Source: VAZQ01 sp963817015 (lineage in GTDB: Bacteria > Pseudomonadota > Alphaproteobacteria > Rhizobiales > Xanthobacteraceae). From it: a stretch of 64,000 nucleotides of DNA. The notes beneath the pieces were generated by a model. That model saw only the letters and a list, made by a program, of their open reading frames with translations. It made no database searches and was not told the origin of the DNA. Shown here one piece after another: positions 18,159-27,816 of the stretch. The stretch spans positions 237,990 through 301,989 of the forward strand of contig CAWFMV010000001.1 of the NCBI GenBank assembly GCA_963817015.1, in the 5' to 3' direction. Both the position numbers and the translations under genes were made by a program. Every line of letters starts with the position of its first letter. Within the stretch, counting starts at the first letter, position 1.

Positions 18159-20156
18159 TCAGAGCCCTGCTGCCGCCATCGCGGCTGCGACGGCACCCTG
18201 GTCGGCTCCTGCAAGCAGCGTCCGGGCGATGCGTTGCGCCGAGCGGCTTGTGGTGCCGGCCGCCTTGGCCATCAGGGCGATCACCACCACGACAGCGGTA
18301 CGGCCCAAGCTTGTTGCGAGCGCCACGACCGCGGGCAGGCGTGCAGCACGCTCAATCGCCGCGACCACGCCCTGTGGCAGGCTCGCAAGGTCGCCACGGC
18401 ACAAGGCGTCGGGGTCCTCGTCCCAATCGATGTGCGCGATCATGCCGTGCAGTCCGGCGCCGGTCCCGCCCGTGAGGTAACGCCTCAAGACGCCGGCGCG
18501 ACCGGTGGAGCGGCTGGTGGCGGGTGCCGCAGCAGGTGCCGCGGAGCGGTCGAGCATGCCAACAGGCATCGCTATCGCCCGCGCCATGGCAGGGGCCGCC
18601 AACGCGACCTTGCGCACGGCAGGCAGGCCCTCGTGCCGGACACCCGCCTCGTCGACCAGCACCAGGCTGGTGAGGTGGCAGACCACGCCTTCGCTCTCGG
18701 CAAGCGCTTTCGCTTCGCTCTCCTGCATCAGCGGGATCGCCAGCATGGCTGCGGTCGCGCCGATCTGGCGAGCCTCGGCCGTCACTGCCTGCTCGCCGGG
18801 CTCGCCCCATCTCTGTTCGTCCCATGTGGCAATCACGCGGGCGCCACGCCGCAGCGCCATGACCTGCATGGGCTTGCCTTCGATCGGCTGCGGCATCACG
18901 CGCGGCGCGCGGGCGGCCTCGATTGCGGCGGCGATCGCGATGCCGGCATCGGAGCTTGTCGCCACGAACGACTGGCCGCCGGTCATGCCGGCAAGATGCG
19001 AGATGCCGGCATCGAGCGCATCCTCGCCGATCAGCACCGCGGTGAGGCGGATGCCGGTCCGGGCGAGCCGCTGCGGGTCGAGCGCCCAGCTCTTGCCGTC
19101 CGTCACCACCACGATGTTGCCGGTCTTCTCCGCGGCGATTGCAGCCTCGATGGCGCCGCCGATCTCGGTGCCGCCGTCAGGGCCGCGCAGCGCCTGGACG
19201 AGCCCTTTGCAGGCTGTTCCGGACCCGTCGCCGACGCAATGTACGCCATCATTGAACTCCCACAGCCGCATCCGGTCGGCAGGCTTGAAGTGCTCGCCGA
19301 TCGCGGTCACGAGGCCGGCTTTTGCCACCGTGTATTTTGTTGCGCCACGATCGCGGTCGCTGCTGGCGCGCTCGTTCATCGAGCCGGAGCGATCGAACAG
19401 GAGATCGATGCTGAGAGTTGCGTCCGCTATCGGCGCTGGCTCGATGTGGAGCGTGACCCGCCGGCCATCGGCGGCGACGCCTTCGAGCGCGCGCGGTACG
19501 AAGCCCGACACCGTGATGTCGATCGGAGCATCGAGCCTGATTGTATGGCTCCCGTCGGGCGCGGCGTCAGCCCGCGCGATGGTCGCAACCCCATCCTCGC
19601 ACACGATGTGGATCGTGGCCTCGTGCACGACGTCAGCGGTGACGAGGTCATCCGACGGCGCGAGCGGTGAGCGGCCATAGATGTCGCCGACGGTGGTCGG
19701 GATGCGCAGCTGCGGCGTTCCGCCCACGAAGGCGAGCGGTGCCGTCCAGGTATCGGTCACCACGATCGTGGCGCCCGGCCGCACATGCGCGACGCTGAGC
19801 ATGTGAATGCCCTTGAGCAGCTCCTCGTGCAGCACGGCCGCCTTGCCCTCGTCGACGGCTCTCTCATAGGTCTCGCGCGCTTCCTGGCGCGCCTGCGCGA
19901 CCGCGGTGAGGGTGCGCCCGTCAATGCGGGCCGACAGCGAGCAGAGCGCCGCATCGACCGGCACCGGAAAGGTCATGGTCGCTTCGATCGACTGCTGCTC
20001 ATCGTTGCGGAACGTGCGCTCGGTGGTGACGCGCGCAAGGGCGCCGAGGATCGTCACATCGATCCGGGTCGCAACGAGCGGGACTGGGTGCTTGTCGGCA
20101 GTGTGGGCCTGGAGGAACGTGACAAGCGGGTCAGGGCCAACAATCGATGCCGTCAT
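18159..20156 (-). CDS. VIT and von Willebrand factor A domain protein
   Basis: 665 residues. Residues about 20-140 match a vault/inter-alpha-trypsin (VIT) domain (VTTERTFRNDEQQSIEATMT, FPVPVDAALCSLSARIDGRT, ARETYERAVDEGKAAVLHEE). Residues about 245-410 are a VWA domain with an intact metal-ion site: Asp255-x-Ser257-x-Ser259 in LLFDRSGSMN, Thr330 in PDGGTEIGG and Asp353 in VVTDGKS. The C-terminal part is Ala-rich and includes hydrophobic stretches (VVALATSLGRTAVVVVIALM). No signal peptide is evident. VIT-VWA proteins are thought to mediate protein interactions; the substrate is unknown. It diverges from the TIR-WD40 genes. Confidence 0.88.
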   Translation of the reverse strand: MTASIVGPDPLVTFLQAHTADKHPVPLVATRIDVTILGALARVTTERTFRNDEQQSIEATMTFPVPVDAALCSLSARIDGRTLTAVAQARQEARETYERAVDEGKAAVLHEELLKGIHMLSVAHVRPGATIVVTDTWTAPLAFVGGTPQLRIPTTVGDIYGRSPLAPSDDLVTADVVHEATIHIVCEDGVATIARADAAPDGSHTIRLDAPIDITVSGFVPRALEGVAADGRRVTLHIEPAPIADATLSIDLLFDRSGSMNERASSDRDRGATKYTVAKAGLVTAIGEHFKPADRMRLWEFNDGVHCVGDGSGTACKGLVQALRGPDGGTEIGGAIEAAIAAEKTGNIVVVTDGKSWALDPQRLARTGIRLTAVLIGEDALDAGISHLAGMTGGQSFVATSSDAGIAIAAAIEAARAPRVMPQPIEGKPMQVMALRRGARVIATWDEQRWGEPGEQAVTAEARQIGATAAMLAIPLMQESEAKALAESEGVVCHLTSLVLVDEAGVRHEGLPAVRKVALAAPAMARAIAMPVGMLDRSAAPAAAPATSRSTGRAGVLRRYLTGGTGAGLHGMIAHIDWDEDPDALCRGDLASLPQGVVAAIERAARLPAVVALATSLGRTAVVVVIALMAKAAGTTSRSAQRIARTLLAGADQGAVAAAMAAAGL

Positions 20157-20501
20157 GGCTGGTCTCCATCTATTTCGCCCCCCGTGGGAAAGTCCAATGG
20201 ACTTGGTGATGCTGAAGTCGGGAACGGAATGAGCTGGTTTCTCGATCGTCGGCGCGGCGCGCCGTGCCTGTTCACCTCCGGATTTGACTGCGAGCGCGCG
20301 AAAAAACTCCCGAAATGCGGCGGCGCCGCGGCGGTCGCGCGGCCTGTTCGTGATATCAGCCGATCGGATGACGCGAATAGAGACGGGACAATGCAGGTTA
20401 TGGCTTGGCCAGCCTGCCGCCCGTGAGCGCTTGTAGTCGGGACGGCTTTACCCTACGTCACTGGCCTCTCATTATGATCTCAGTATTGGTCGTAGCATTG
20501 C
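20157..20501. other. Divergent intergenic region upstream of the TIR-WD40 gene
   Basis: 345 bases between the start of the VIT/VWA gene (minus) and the first TIR-WD40 gene (plus), so it should hold both promoters. No convincing -35/-10 pair stands out. Short open frames in it have no family resemblance and poor codon patterns. No repeats or palindromes were recognised. Confidence 0.5.
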
Positions 20502-23500
20502 ATGTCCGATCCTGGCGCCTCCGAGAAGCTCAAGGTTTTCATCTCCTATTCGCGTCGCGACGCGTCGGAGTTTGCGGACGAGCTGGTGGCCGGGCTCGAG
20601 CTTGCGGGCTTTGCGCCGTTTCTCGATCGCCATGACATTTCGGCTGGCGAGGACTGGGAGGCGCGGCTCGGCGGCCTGATCGCGCAGTCCGACACGGTTG
20701 TGTTCGTGGTCACGCCGGAGTCGGTGAAGTCGCAGCGCTGCGTGTGGGAGGTCGAGCAAACGGCGGGCCTGTCCAAGCGGCTGATCCCGGTGATCTACAA
20801 GCCGGTGCCTGACAGCGATATTCCACAACAACTGAGCCGCCTGCAGTTCGTGCGCTTTGACAGTGGTCGCGGGCTCAATCGTCCGCTAGCTGAGCTCGCC
20901 GAGGCATTGCGGCTCGACCTCGGCTGGATCCGCGAGCACACGCGGCTGGGCGAGCTGGCGGCACGCTGGCAGACGCGCGGCAGACCTGAGTCACTTCTGC
21001 TGCGCGGCGACGACCTCGACGCTGCGAAGGGGTGGACGGCACGGCGCAAGACGGGCTCGCCGGAGATCACCGAGGCGCAGCGCGCCCTTCTGCACGCCAG
21101 CGACGAAGCTCAAAGCGCGCGCCTTGGCAAGGAGCGCGCGCAGCTCGAAGAGATGCGGCTGGCGCAGGCCGCGAAGGCGCGGCACCAGCGGCGGGCGGGG
21201 CGGCTCCTCCGGGCGGTCGCGGCGCTCGTGCTGGCCGTGCTCGGATACGTGACGTGGAAGAGCTACGATGTGTCAAGCCGCGAGATGCTGGTCTTCACCA
21301 GCCTCGCCGCCACAGCGCTCAATGATGAGCAGTTCGATCGCGCCATGCGCTACGCGCTCCAGGCCTACCCGGCACCTGGAGATCTCCCATGGCTGACGCC
21401 GTTCTCGAGCGAGCTGGAAGCGAAGCTTGCTGGGGCGGCGAATGCCAACAGGCTGCACCGCGTGCTCAGGCGTGGTGCGAACTCCGAAGTCGCGGCGATT
21501 TTCAGCCCGGATGGCAAACGGGTGCTGACAGCCGCGGGAAGCGTTGCGAGCGTCCGGGATGCCCAGACCGGTCGCGAGCTCGTCCTGCTCAAAGGCCACA
21601 CGGGCGAGCTGCGTAGCATACTCTTCAGCGGCGATGGCCAGCGCGTCGTCACGGCGTCCGAGGACAAGACCGCGCGCATCTGGGAAGCAGAGAGCGGTCG
21701 GGAAATTGTCGTCCTGGAAGGCCATTCGGACAGGGTCTGGACCGCGGCTTTCAGCAACGATGGCAAGCACGTGGTGACGGCGTCCTGGGACAAGACTGCG
21801 CGCGTGTGGGATGCGCAGACCGGCAAGCAAGTGTCGGTCCTCAACGGCCACCAGCAACCGCTCTGGGGCGCCGCCCTCAGCCCAAATGGCGGCCGGGTGT
21901 TGACCTGGTCGCTGGACAGGACCACCCGCATCTGGGATGCGGAGAGCGGCAGTGAGCTCGCTACCAGCGCAGACCATGATGGTCTGTGTACGCCGAGATT
22001 CAGCCCTGATGGAATGCGGGTGGTGACGTGTCCCGGCGACAAAGTAGGGGTTCGCATTTTTGATACCGAGACCGGAGCAGAAATCGTCTCGCTGAAAGGC
22101 AATACGGAGTCGCTGTCGAGTGTGGCCTTCAGTCCGGATGGCCTGCGGGTGATTACGGCGCCGCAAAATACGAGCACCGCCCGAATCTGGGATGCCAAGA
22201 GCGGCGAAGAGCTTGTCGCCCTGAGGGGCCACGCCGGCTCAATCCGCAGCGCGATCTTCAACCGAAATGGAAAGCAGGTTCTTACCGGGTCTGACGACAA
22301 CACTGCCCGCATCTGGAATGCTGACAGCGGCGAAGAGATTGCCGTCCTCAAGGGCCATGCCAACTCCGTCACGAGCGCAGCGTTCAACCCCGATGAAGAT
22401 CGGGTGCTGACGACGTCCAGCGACGGCACGGAACGGATATGGGATTTGGGGAAGGGCAAGGAGGTCCATCTACTGAGGGGCCAGACGGGGTTCACGAGCG
22501 CGGCTTTCAGCGGAAATGGCCGTCGGATCGCAACGGCGTCCGTCGACAACACGGCGCGCATATGGGATGCGGAGAGGGGCCGGGAGATCGCCATCCTTCG
22601 TGGGCACACGGGCGTCGTGCGGAGTGTGGCGCTCACGCGAGGCGGCGAGCGAGCGGTGACGGCGTCTCATGACAACACCGCTCGCATCTGGGACGCCGAG
22701 AACGGTGGGGAGACCGCAGTCCTCAAGGGTCATACTGGCATTTTGTGGAGCGCGGGGTTCAGCCCGGATGGAAGGCGCGCGGTGACGGCGTCGGCCGACC
22801 TCACGGCTCGCATCTGGGATGTTGAGAGCGCTCAGCAGCTCGTTGCGCTCGAGGGCCACACCGGGCCCGTGCAGAGCGCAGCCTTCAGCCCGGATGGCAA
22901 GCGGGTGGTGACCGGTTCTTCGGACACAACGGCTCGCATTTGGGATGCGCAGACCGGCAAGGAAATCGCTGTCCTGAGGCCTCACTCGCGCGCTGTGTGG
23001 AGTGCAGCGTTCAGCCAGGATGGCAAGCGAGTTGTGACCGGGTCATGGGATGGCAATCTTCGCATCTGGGACGCGGATAGTGGCCAATTGATCGGCATTG
23101 TGTTCGTTAACTCTACGGTGTGGAGCGCGGCCTTCAGCCCGGATGGCACGCGGGTGGTGACGGCGACCGGCAATATGGGCCGCATTTGGGATGTCTGGAG
23201 TGGCGTGGAGGTCGTTGCGCTGAGGGGACACAAGGACAATGTGTGGAGCGCGGCGTTCAGCCACGATGGAACACGCGTGGTGACGGCATCCTCAGATAAC
23301 ACTGTCCGGGTCTGGGACGTTAGCTGGGCGACGCTCGCGCGTGGCGATGAGCTGCGCCGGCGCGTGTGCGCTGAGAAACTCGTCGATGCGGCGCAGGAAT
23401 TCAGCGGAGCCGAGCTGCAAGACCCGATCATGCGCCGCATCGACTGGAGCGATCCCGTCGCACGCAATCCCTGCCTGCGCCGAGGTCCACTTTCGCTCGA

Positions 23501-23564
23501 CTATTGGACCCGCCTGCCGGGCGATACCTGGCGTTCGCTGCGCCGGATGGTAGGGGCGGATTGA
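20502..23564 (+). CDS. TIR-transmembrane-WD40 repeat protein, copy 1
   Basis: 1020 residues. Residues 9-125 are a TIR domain (KVFISYSRRDASEFADELVA, LDRHDISAGEDWEARLGGLI) containing the S-x-x-C-x-x-E pattern SQRCVWE with Glu83 at the position of the catalytic glutamate of NAD-cleaving TIR domains. A charged helical linker follows (190-232), then one transmembrane helix (235-253, RAVAALVLAVLGYVTWK). About 14-15 WD40 repeats of roughly 42 residues (320-945, consensus ARIWDAxSGxEIAVLKGH) would make two seven-bladed propellers. A Cys-containing tail of about 70 residues ends the protein. Role as membrane-anchored sensor-effector is inference. A paralogue follows after 50 bases. Confidence 0.9.
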   Translation: MSDPGASEKLKVFISYSRRDASEFADELVAGLELAGFAPFLDRHDISAGEDWEARLGGLIAQSDTVVFVVTPESVKSQRCVWEVEQTAGLSKRLIPVIYKPVPDSDIPQQLSRLQFVRFDSGRGLNRPLAELAEALRLDLGWIREHTRLGELAARWQTRGRPESLLLRGDDLDAAKGWTARRKTGSPEITEAQRALLHASDEAQSARLGKERAQLEEMRLAQAAKARHQRRAGRLLRAVAALVLAVLGYVTWKSYDVSSREMLVFTSLAATALNDEQFDRAMRYALQAYPAPGDLPWLTPFSSELEAKLAGAANANRLHRVLRRGANSEVAAIFSPDGKRVLTAAGSVASVRDAQTGRELVLLKGHTGELRSILFSGDGQRVVTASEDKTARIWEAESGREIVVLEGHSDRVWTAAFSNDGKHVVTASWDKTARVWDAQTGKQVSVLNGHQQPLWGAALSPNGGRVLTWSLDRTTRIWDAESGSELATSADHDGLCTPRFSPDGMRVVTCPGDKVGVRIFDTETGAEIVSLKGNTESLSSVAFSPDGLRVITAPQNTSTARIWDAKSGEELVALRGHAGSIRSAIFNRNGKQVLTGSDDNTARIWNADSGEEIAVLKGHANSVTSAAFNPDEDRVLTTSSDGTERIWDLGKGKEVHLLRGQTGFTSAAFSGNGRRIATASVDNTARIWDAERGREIAILRGHTGVVRSVALTRGGERAVTASHDNTARIWDAENGGETAVLKGHTGILWSAGFSPDGRRAVTASADLTARIWDVESAQQLVALEGHTGPVQSAAFSPDGKRVVTGSSDTTARIWDAQTGKEIAVLRPHSRAVWSAAFSQDGKRVVTGSWDGNLRIWDADSGQLIGIVFVNSTVWSAAFSPDGTRVVTATGNMGRIWDVWSGVEVVALRGHKDNVWSAAFSHDGTRVVTASSDNTVRVWDVSWATLARGDELRRRVCAEKLVDAAQEFSGAELQDPIMRRIDWSDPVARNPCLRRGPLSLDYWTRLPGDTWRSLRRMVGAD

Positions 23565-23614
23565 TGGATGTCCCAGCCCATCTGAGCGATTGTTGAAGAT
23601 GCAAGGCGCAGCCT

Positions 23615-26600
23615 ATGTCTGATCCCGGCGCTCCCGAGAAGCTCAAGGTCTTCGTCTCCTACTCGCGCCGCGATGCGTCCGAGTTCGCCGACGAGCTGGT
23701 GGCGGGGCTCGAGCTTGCAGGCTTTGCGCCATTTCTCGATCGTCATGACATTTCGGCGGGCGAGGACTGGGAGGCGCGGCTCGGCGGCCTGATCGCGCAG
23801 TCCGACACGGTCTTGTTCGTGGTCACGCCGGAGTCGGTGAAGTCGCAGCGCTGCGTGTGGGAGGTCGAGCGCACGCTTGGCCTGTCGAAGCGGCTGCTGC
23901 CGGTGATCCACAAGCCGGTGGCGGACTCCGACATCCCGTCGCAATTGAGCCGCCTGCAGTTCATCCGTTTCGATACCGGCCGCGGCGTCACGCGGCCGCT
24001 CGCAGAGCTTGCTGACGCGCTGCGGCTCGATCTCGACTGGATCCGCGAGCACACGCGATTGGGCGAGCTGGCGGTGCGCTGGCAGGCGCGCGGGAAGCCT
24101 GAATCGCTGCTGCTGCGCGGCGACGATCTCGATGCCGCCAAGGCTTGGATGGCGCGGCGCAAGGCTGCGGCGCCTGAGATCACCGAGGCGCAGCGCGCCT
24201 TCCTGCTCGCGAGCGAGGAGGCGGAAAGCGCGCGTCTTGGCAAGGAGCGCGCACAGCTCGAGGAGATGCGGCTCGCGCAGGCTGCGACGGCGCGACACCA
24301 GAAGCGCGCCGCGCGGCTTCTGTGGGGCGTGGCGACGATGGTGCTGGCCGTGTTCGGCTATGTGATCTGGCAGGGCTATGACTTATCCCGGCGCGAGGTC
24401 TCCGTCTTCAGCAGTCTTGCCGCGCAGGCCATGAGCGACGGTCATTTCGACCGCGCCATGCGCTACGCGCTGCAGGCCTATCCGGCGCGCGGAAGCCTGC
24501 CTTGGCTGACGCCGTTCTCGACCGAGCTCGAGGGCAAGCTTGCGGGCGGCGCGCAATCGACGCGGCTGCATCGGCAGCTCAGGGGCCATTCCGGGCAAGT
24601 CAACGTCGCGGTTTACAGTCCGGATGGCACGCGTGTCCTGACAGCGTCCGACGACGGCACGGCGCGCATCTGGGACGCCGCAAGCGGCGCTGAGGTCGCT
24701 GTATTTCGACCGAATGCCGGCAAGATTGTGAGCGCGGTCTTTGCACCGGATGGCGGGCGTGTTGCGGTCGCAGCCGAGGACGGCACCGCCAGGATCTGGG
24801 ATGGCTCCAGCGGCCGCGACCCTGTCATTCTGAAAGGCCATAAGCAATCGTTGAGAAGCGTCGCATTCGACCCCGAAGGCAAACGCGTGGTGACCGCATC
24901 CCTTGATAGCACTGCGCGCATCTGGGATGCCGAAAGCGGCACGGAGCTCACCGTGCTGATGGGGCATACCGATCCTGTCAATAGCGCGGTTTTCAGCGCC
25001 TCCGGCCGGCGCGTGGTGACCTCATCATGGGACAACACCGCCCGTGTATGGGACGCCAGTGACGGCAGCGAGGTTGCCGTGCTGAAAGGGCATAGCGGCT
25101 GGGTCGACAATGCCACGTTCGACCGCGCCGGCGCACGGGTGCTGACGGAGGGTCAGGACGGCACTGCGCGCATCTGGGACGCCGGAAGCGGCCGGGAAAT
25201 CTCTGTTTTGAAAAAGCTGACAGAGCTGGGAGGTGCGCCCTTCGCCCCGCTCGATGCGCGCATCTGGGATGCTGACAGCGGCCGCGAGGCCATGCTCCTG
25301 TGTGCCGAAGGTCTGCGGAGGGTGCCGTTCGACGTCGCGTGCAAGCGGGTGTTCACTCCATGGGGCGACGACACGGTCCGCATCTGGGATGCCGAGAGCG
25401 GCAAGCTGAGCGCCCTTCTCAAGGGGCATACGAATGCGGTGCGCGTTGCGGCATTCTCGCCGGACGGAAAGCGGATCGTCAGTGCGTCTGAAGACCATAC
25501 GGCGCGCATCTGGGACGTCGAGGACGGTGCGGCGCGCGCCGTGTTCACGGGGCACACCGAGACGCTCTACCGGGCGGCGTTCAGTCCGGACGGCCAACGG
25601 GTGGCGACCGCATCGTTCGATAACAGCGCGCGCATCTGGGACGCCGGCAACGGCCGCGAGATCACGAAGCTCGATGGACACAAAGCAGCGGTCCTGAGCG
25701 CGCGGTTCGATCCCCTCGGCAAGCGAGTTGTGACGGCCTCCCAGGACGGTACGGTCCGGATCTGGGATGCGCAAAGCGGCAAGGAGGTTTTGATCCTCAA
25801 GGGCCACACCGACCGGGTGGAAAGTGCGGCGTTCGACCGCGAGGGTCGGCGCGTGGCATCGGCATCGTTTGATGCCACAGCACGCATCTGGGATGCCGAA
25901 AACGGTGCGCTTCTCGCTACCGCGACTCACGAGGAGGGTAGGACCTTTGTGCGAAGCGCCGAGTTCTCACCTGACGGGCGTAGTGTGGTTACGGCGACTG
26001 GCGGAGGCACGGTATTCATCTTTGATCCGGCGACCCTCAAGCTGATTGTCGCTCTCGTTGGTCACACCAGCATGGTCTTGCATGCGCAGTTTGATCGTGA
26101 GGGGAAACGCGTCGTCACGGCGTCATCGGACGGCACCGCTCGCATCTGGGACGCCAAGACCGGACAGGAGCTCACGCGCATGACCGCCACGAGGCGGGGA
26201 TTGCAAAGCGCGGCGTTCGATTTCGACGAGGGGCGCGTGGTGACGGCATCGCTCGAAGGGACCGTGCGCATCTGGGACGCGGCAAGCGGCAAGGAGATTG
26301 CCAGCCTTCAAGTGCCCAGTGGGGGTGTCTGGTCGGCTACGTTCAGCCCGGATGGTCGGTCCGTGGTGACGGCATCGAATGACAAGACTGGCTCGCATCT
26401 TGACGTTACCTGGGCGGCGCGCGATACGCGGCGATGACCTGCGCGAACGCGTCTGTACCGAGAAGCTCATCGGCGCCGCGCAGGAGTTCACCGATGCCGA
26501 GCTCGAGGATCCGATCTTGCGTGGTATCGACAAGAACGATCCGATCGCGCGCAATCCCTGTCTGCGGCGCGGGCCGCTGTCGTTCGATTACTGGACGCGT

Positions 26601-26651
26601 CTCGCCGGGAACGGCTGGCGATCGCTGCGCGGGCTTGTCGGCGGACATTGA
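23615..26651 (+). CDS. TIR-transmembrane-WD40 repeat protein, copy 2 (frameshift near 3' end)
   Basis: Tandem paralogue of the previous gene. The TIR domain is almost identical, with the same SQRCVWE motif (Glu83), and linker and membrane helix are closely similar (RLLWGVATMVLAVFGYVIW). The 14-15 WD40 repeats diverge more, and two repeats near 25210-25330 are shortened. The frame breaks near 26390: the upstream frame stops at 26437, while the conserved tail (GDDLRERVCTEKLIGAAQEF to RSLRGLVGGH) continues in another frame to 26651. An extra G in AAGACTGGCTCGCATC explains the first shift, but the joining segment differs from copy 1, so more than one change is present. Decay versus sequence error is undecided. 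Confidence 0.85.
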
Positions 26652-26764
26652 GTGAGGCCGCGGTACGTCACCGGGGCGAGCTCCGCCAACTCGGCGAGCC
26701 GCGTTGGTCCGCATTTTGTCTGCTTGCTGAGCTCGATTGTGTCGATTGACAGGCCCGCGACACC

Positions 26765-26788
26765 TATGTAGTGTATATGCACTACATA
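26765..26788. promoter_or_regulatory. MarR operator upstream of the marR-type gene
   Basis: Inverted repeat with 9-bp arms TATGTAGTG (26765-26773) and CACTACATA (26780-26788) around TATATG. It lies 9 bases before the ATG at 26798 and shares the core GTAGTG-N-ATATG-CAC with a second palindrome at 27301-27326. Such a site in front of a MarR gene fits autorepression. The GTG inside it (26771) is therefore unlikely to be the start codon. Confidence 0.75.
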
Positions 26789-26797
26789 GGGCATGTC

Positions 26798-27226
26798 ATG
26801 ACGATCGAACGGGATATCCTGGCCAGCTGTGCCTGCCATCGGGTGCGGACGGCGGCACGCGCGGTGACCCGCGCCTACGACGAGGCCTTGCGTCCCGTGG
26901 GGCTGCGCGCCACGCAGCTTTCCGTCCTGGTCGCCATAGCGGCGGACGACGCACTGTCGATCACCGCCCTTGCCAAGCTCATGGGGATGGATCGGAGCAC
27001 GCTCACGCGGAATCTGCGCCCGCTCGAGACCGAAGGGCTCATCAAGCTCGGGAACGAAGGCTGGCGGCGAAGCCGCATGTTGGAAGTCACAGCGAAAGGT
27101 CGAGCACGCCTGCGGGATGCCATCCCGCTGTGGGAGAAGGCTCAAAAGACTCTTCAAAAGAAGCTCGGCGATCGTAGCTGGGACCTTATCCGCAAGAATC
27201 TGGATGATCTCATTCGTGCTGCCTGA
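26798..27226 (+). CDS. MarR-family transcriptional regulator
   Basis: 142 residues from the ATG at 26798 (MTIERDILASCACHRVRTAA). Winged helix-turn-helix of the MarR family: recognition region LSITALAKLMGMDRSTLTRN, then the wing (LIKLGNEGWRRSRMLEVTAK) and the C-terminal dimerisation helix. The CAC cysteines at residues 10-12 (C-A-C) recall thiol-sensing MarR proteins, but that is speculative. Palindromes lie directly upstream and in front of the next gene, so it probably controls itself and the DUF4242-like gene. An alternative GTG start at 26771 would place the operator inside the coding region. Confidence 0.88.
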   Translation: MTIERDILASCACHRVRTAARAVTRAYDEALRPVGLRATQLSVLVAIAADDALSITALAKLMGMDRSTLTRNLRPLETEGLIKLGNEGWRRSRMLEVTAKGRARLRDAIPLWEKAQKTLQKKLGDRSWDLIRKNLDDLIRAA

Positions 27227-27258
27227 GATTGGCGCGCCAATGATCATCGCTCATTAGG

Positions 27259-27362
27259 AACCAACTGAAAGGAGGGATACTGCTCAGAAAAAGTCATGCG
27301 CTAAGTAGTGCATATGCACGACTTAGCAATCGTCACTCACTGCGCAAACCAACTGAAAGGAG
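27259..27362 (+). repeat. 16-bp direct repeat flanking the second operator
   Basis: AACCAACTGAAAGGAG occurs at 27259-27274 and again at 27347-27362, 88 bases apart. The second copy supplies the ribosome-binding site (AAGGAG) of the DUF4242-like gene. The first copy precedes only a two-codon frame (ATG CGC TAA at 27297). The arrangement suggests a duplicated promoter-leader segment or loss of a small gene between the copies. Confidence 0.75.
27301..27326. promoter_or_regulatory. Second MarR operator, upstream of DUF4242-like gene
   Basis: A 26-bp near-perfect palindrome with half-sites CTAAGTAGTGCAT and ATGCACGACTTAG; only one position in each arm fails to pair. The core GTAGTGCATATGCAC resembles the operator at 26765. 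It lies 43 bases before the start of the DUF4242-like gene, so the MarR protein probably represses that gene. Confidence 0.75.
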
Positions 27363-27368
27363 CATCAC

Positions 27369-27690
27369 ATGAAGTACTTCATCGACACCCACGACAAGAG
27401 CAAGGGCAGCTTTCCCGGCCAGGAACTGACAGAGGAAGAGTTCTTCGCCCAATTCGATGCGCTCGAGGTCGCGGCCGAAGAGTTTCACGCCTTCGGCCAT
27501 GCCGCGCATGTGAATTTGAGAGGAAGGCAAGGCGTTCTGCTTCATGTCCGGGCCGGACGAGGAGGCTATCCGCAAGGCGCATGCGGCGATCAATTTTCCC
27601 TATGACTCGATCACCGAGGTCAAGCGCGTGACCGGTGCCGACATGCGCATTCCCCAACCCGCGCAAGGGCAGAAACGCAAGGCGGGCTAA
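27369..27690 (+). CDS. DUF4242 / SCO4226-like small protein (frameshifted)
   Basis: Begins MKYFIDTHDKSKGSFPGQEL, with LTEEEFFAQFDALEVAAEEF and a GHAAHVNL motif, matching the small ferredoxin-like-fold family that includes the nickel-binding protein SCO4226. The frame breaks near 27521: TTGAGAGGAAGG should read TTGAAGGAAGG, giving KEGKAFCFMSGPDEEAIRKA, then HAAINFPYDSITEVKRVT to the stop at 27690 (about 106 residues). As written the protein ends at 27605. One inserted base explains it. The ribosome-binding site AAGGAG lies 7 bases upstream. Likely controlled by the upstream MarR. Confidence 0.8.
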
Positions 27691-27816
27691 CTCGCTCGCG
27701 ATTGCTTTCAATGCGGAGCGAGAAGGTGGGAGCGTCGCTTGTCCGACGCTCCCGTCAACTGACCGTTCACTTTGCGACTGCGCAATGCTCGCGTGGCGCC
27801 AAGGGCCCGAGCGCGA

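Noticed and set aside
18114..19680. Long plus-strand frames opposite the VIT/VWA gene
   Set aside because: Antisense shadows; the VIT and VWA motifs on the minus strand are intact.
21490..26420. Regular repeats of about 126 bases that might be a CRISPR array or satellite
   Set aside because: They are codons of WD40 repeats in two open frames; units differ and no spacers exist.
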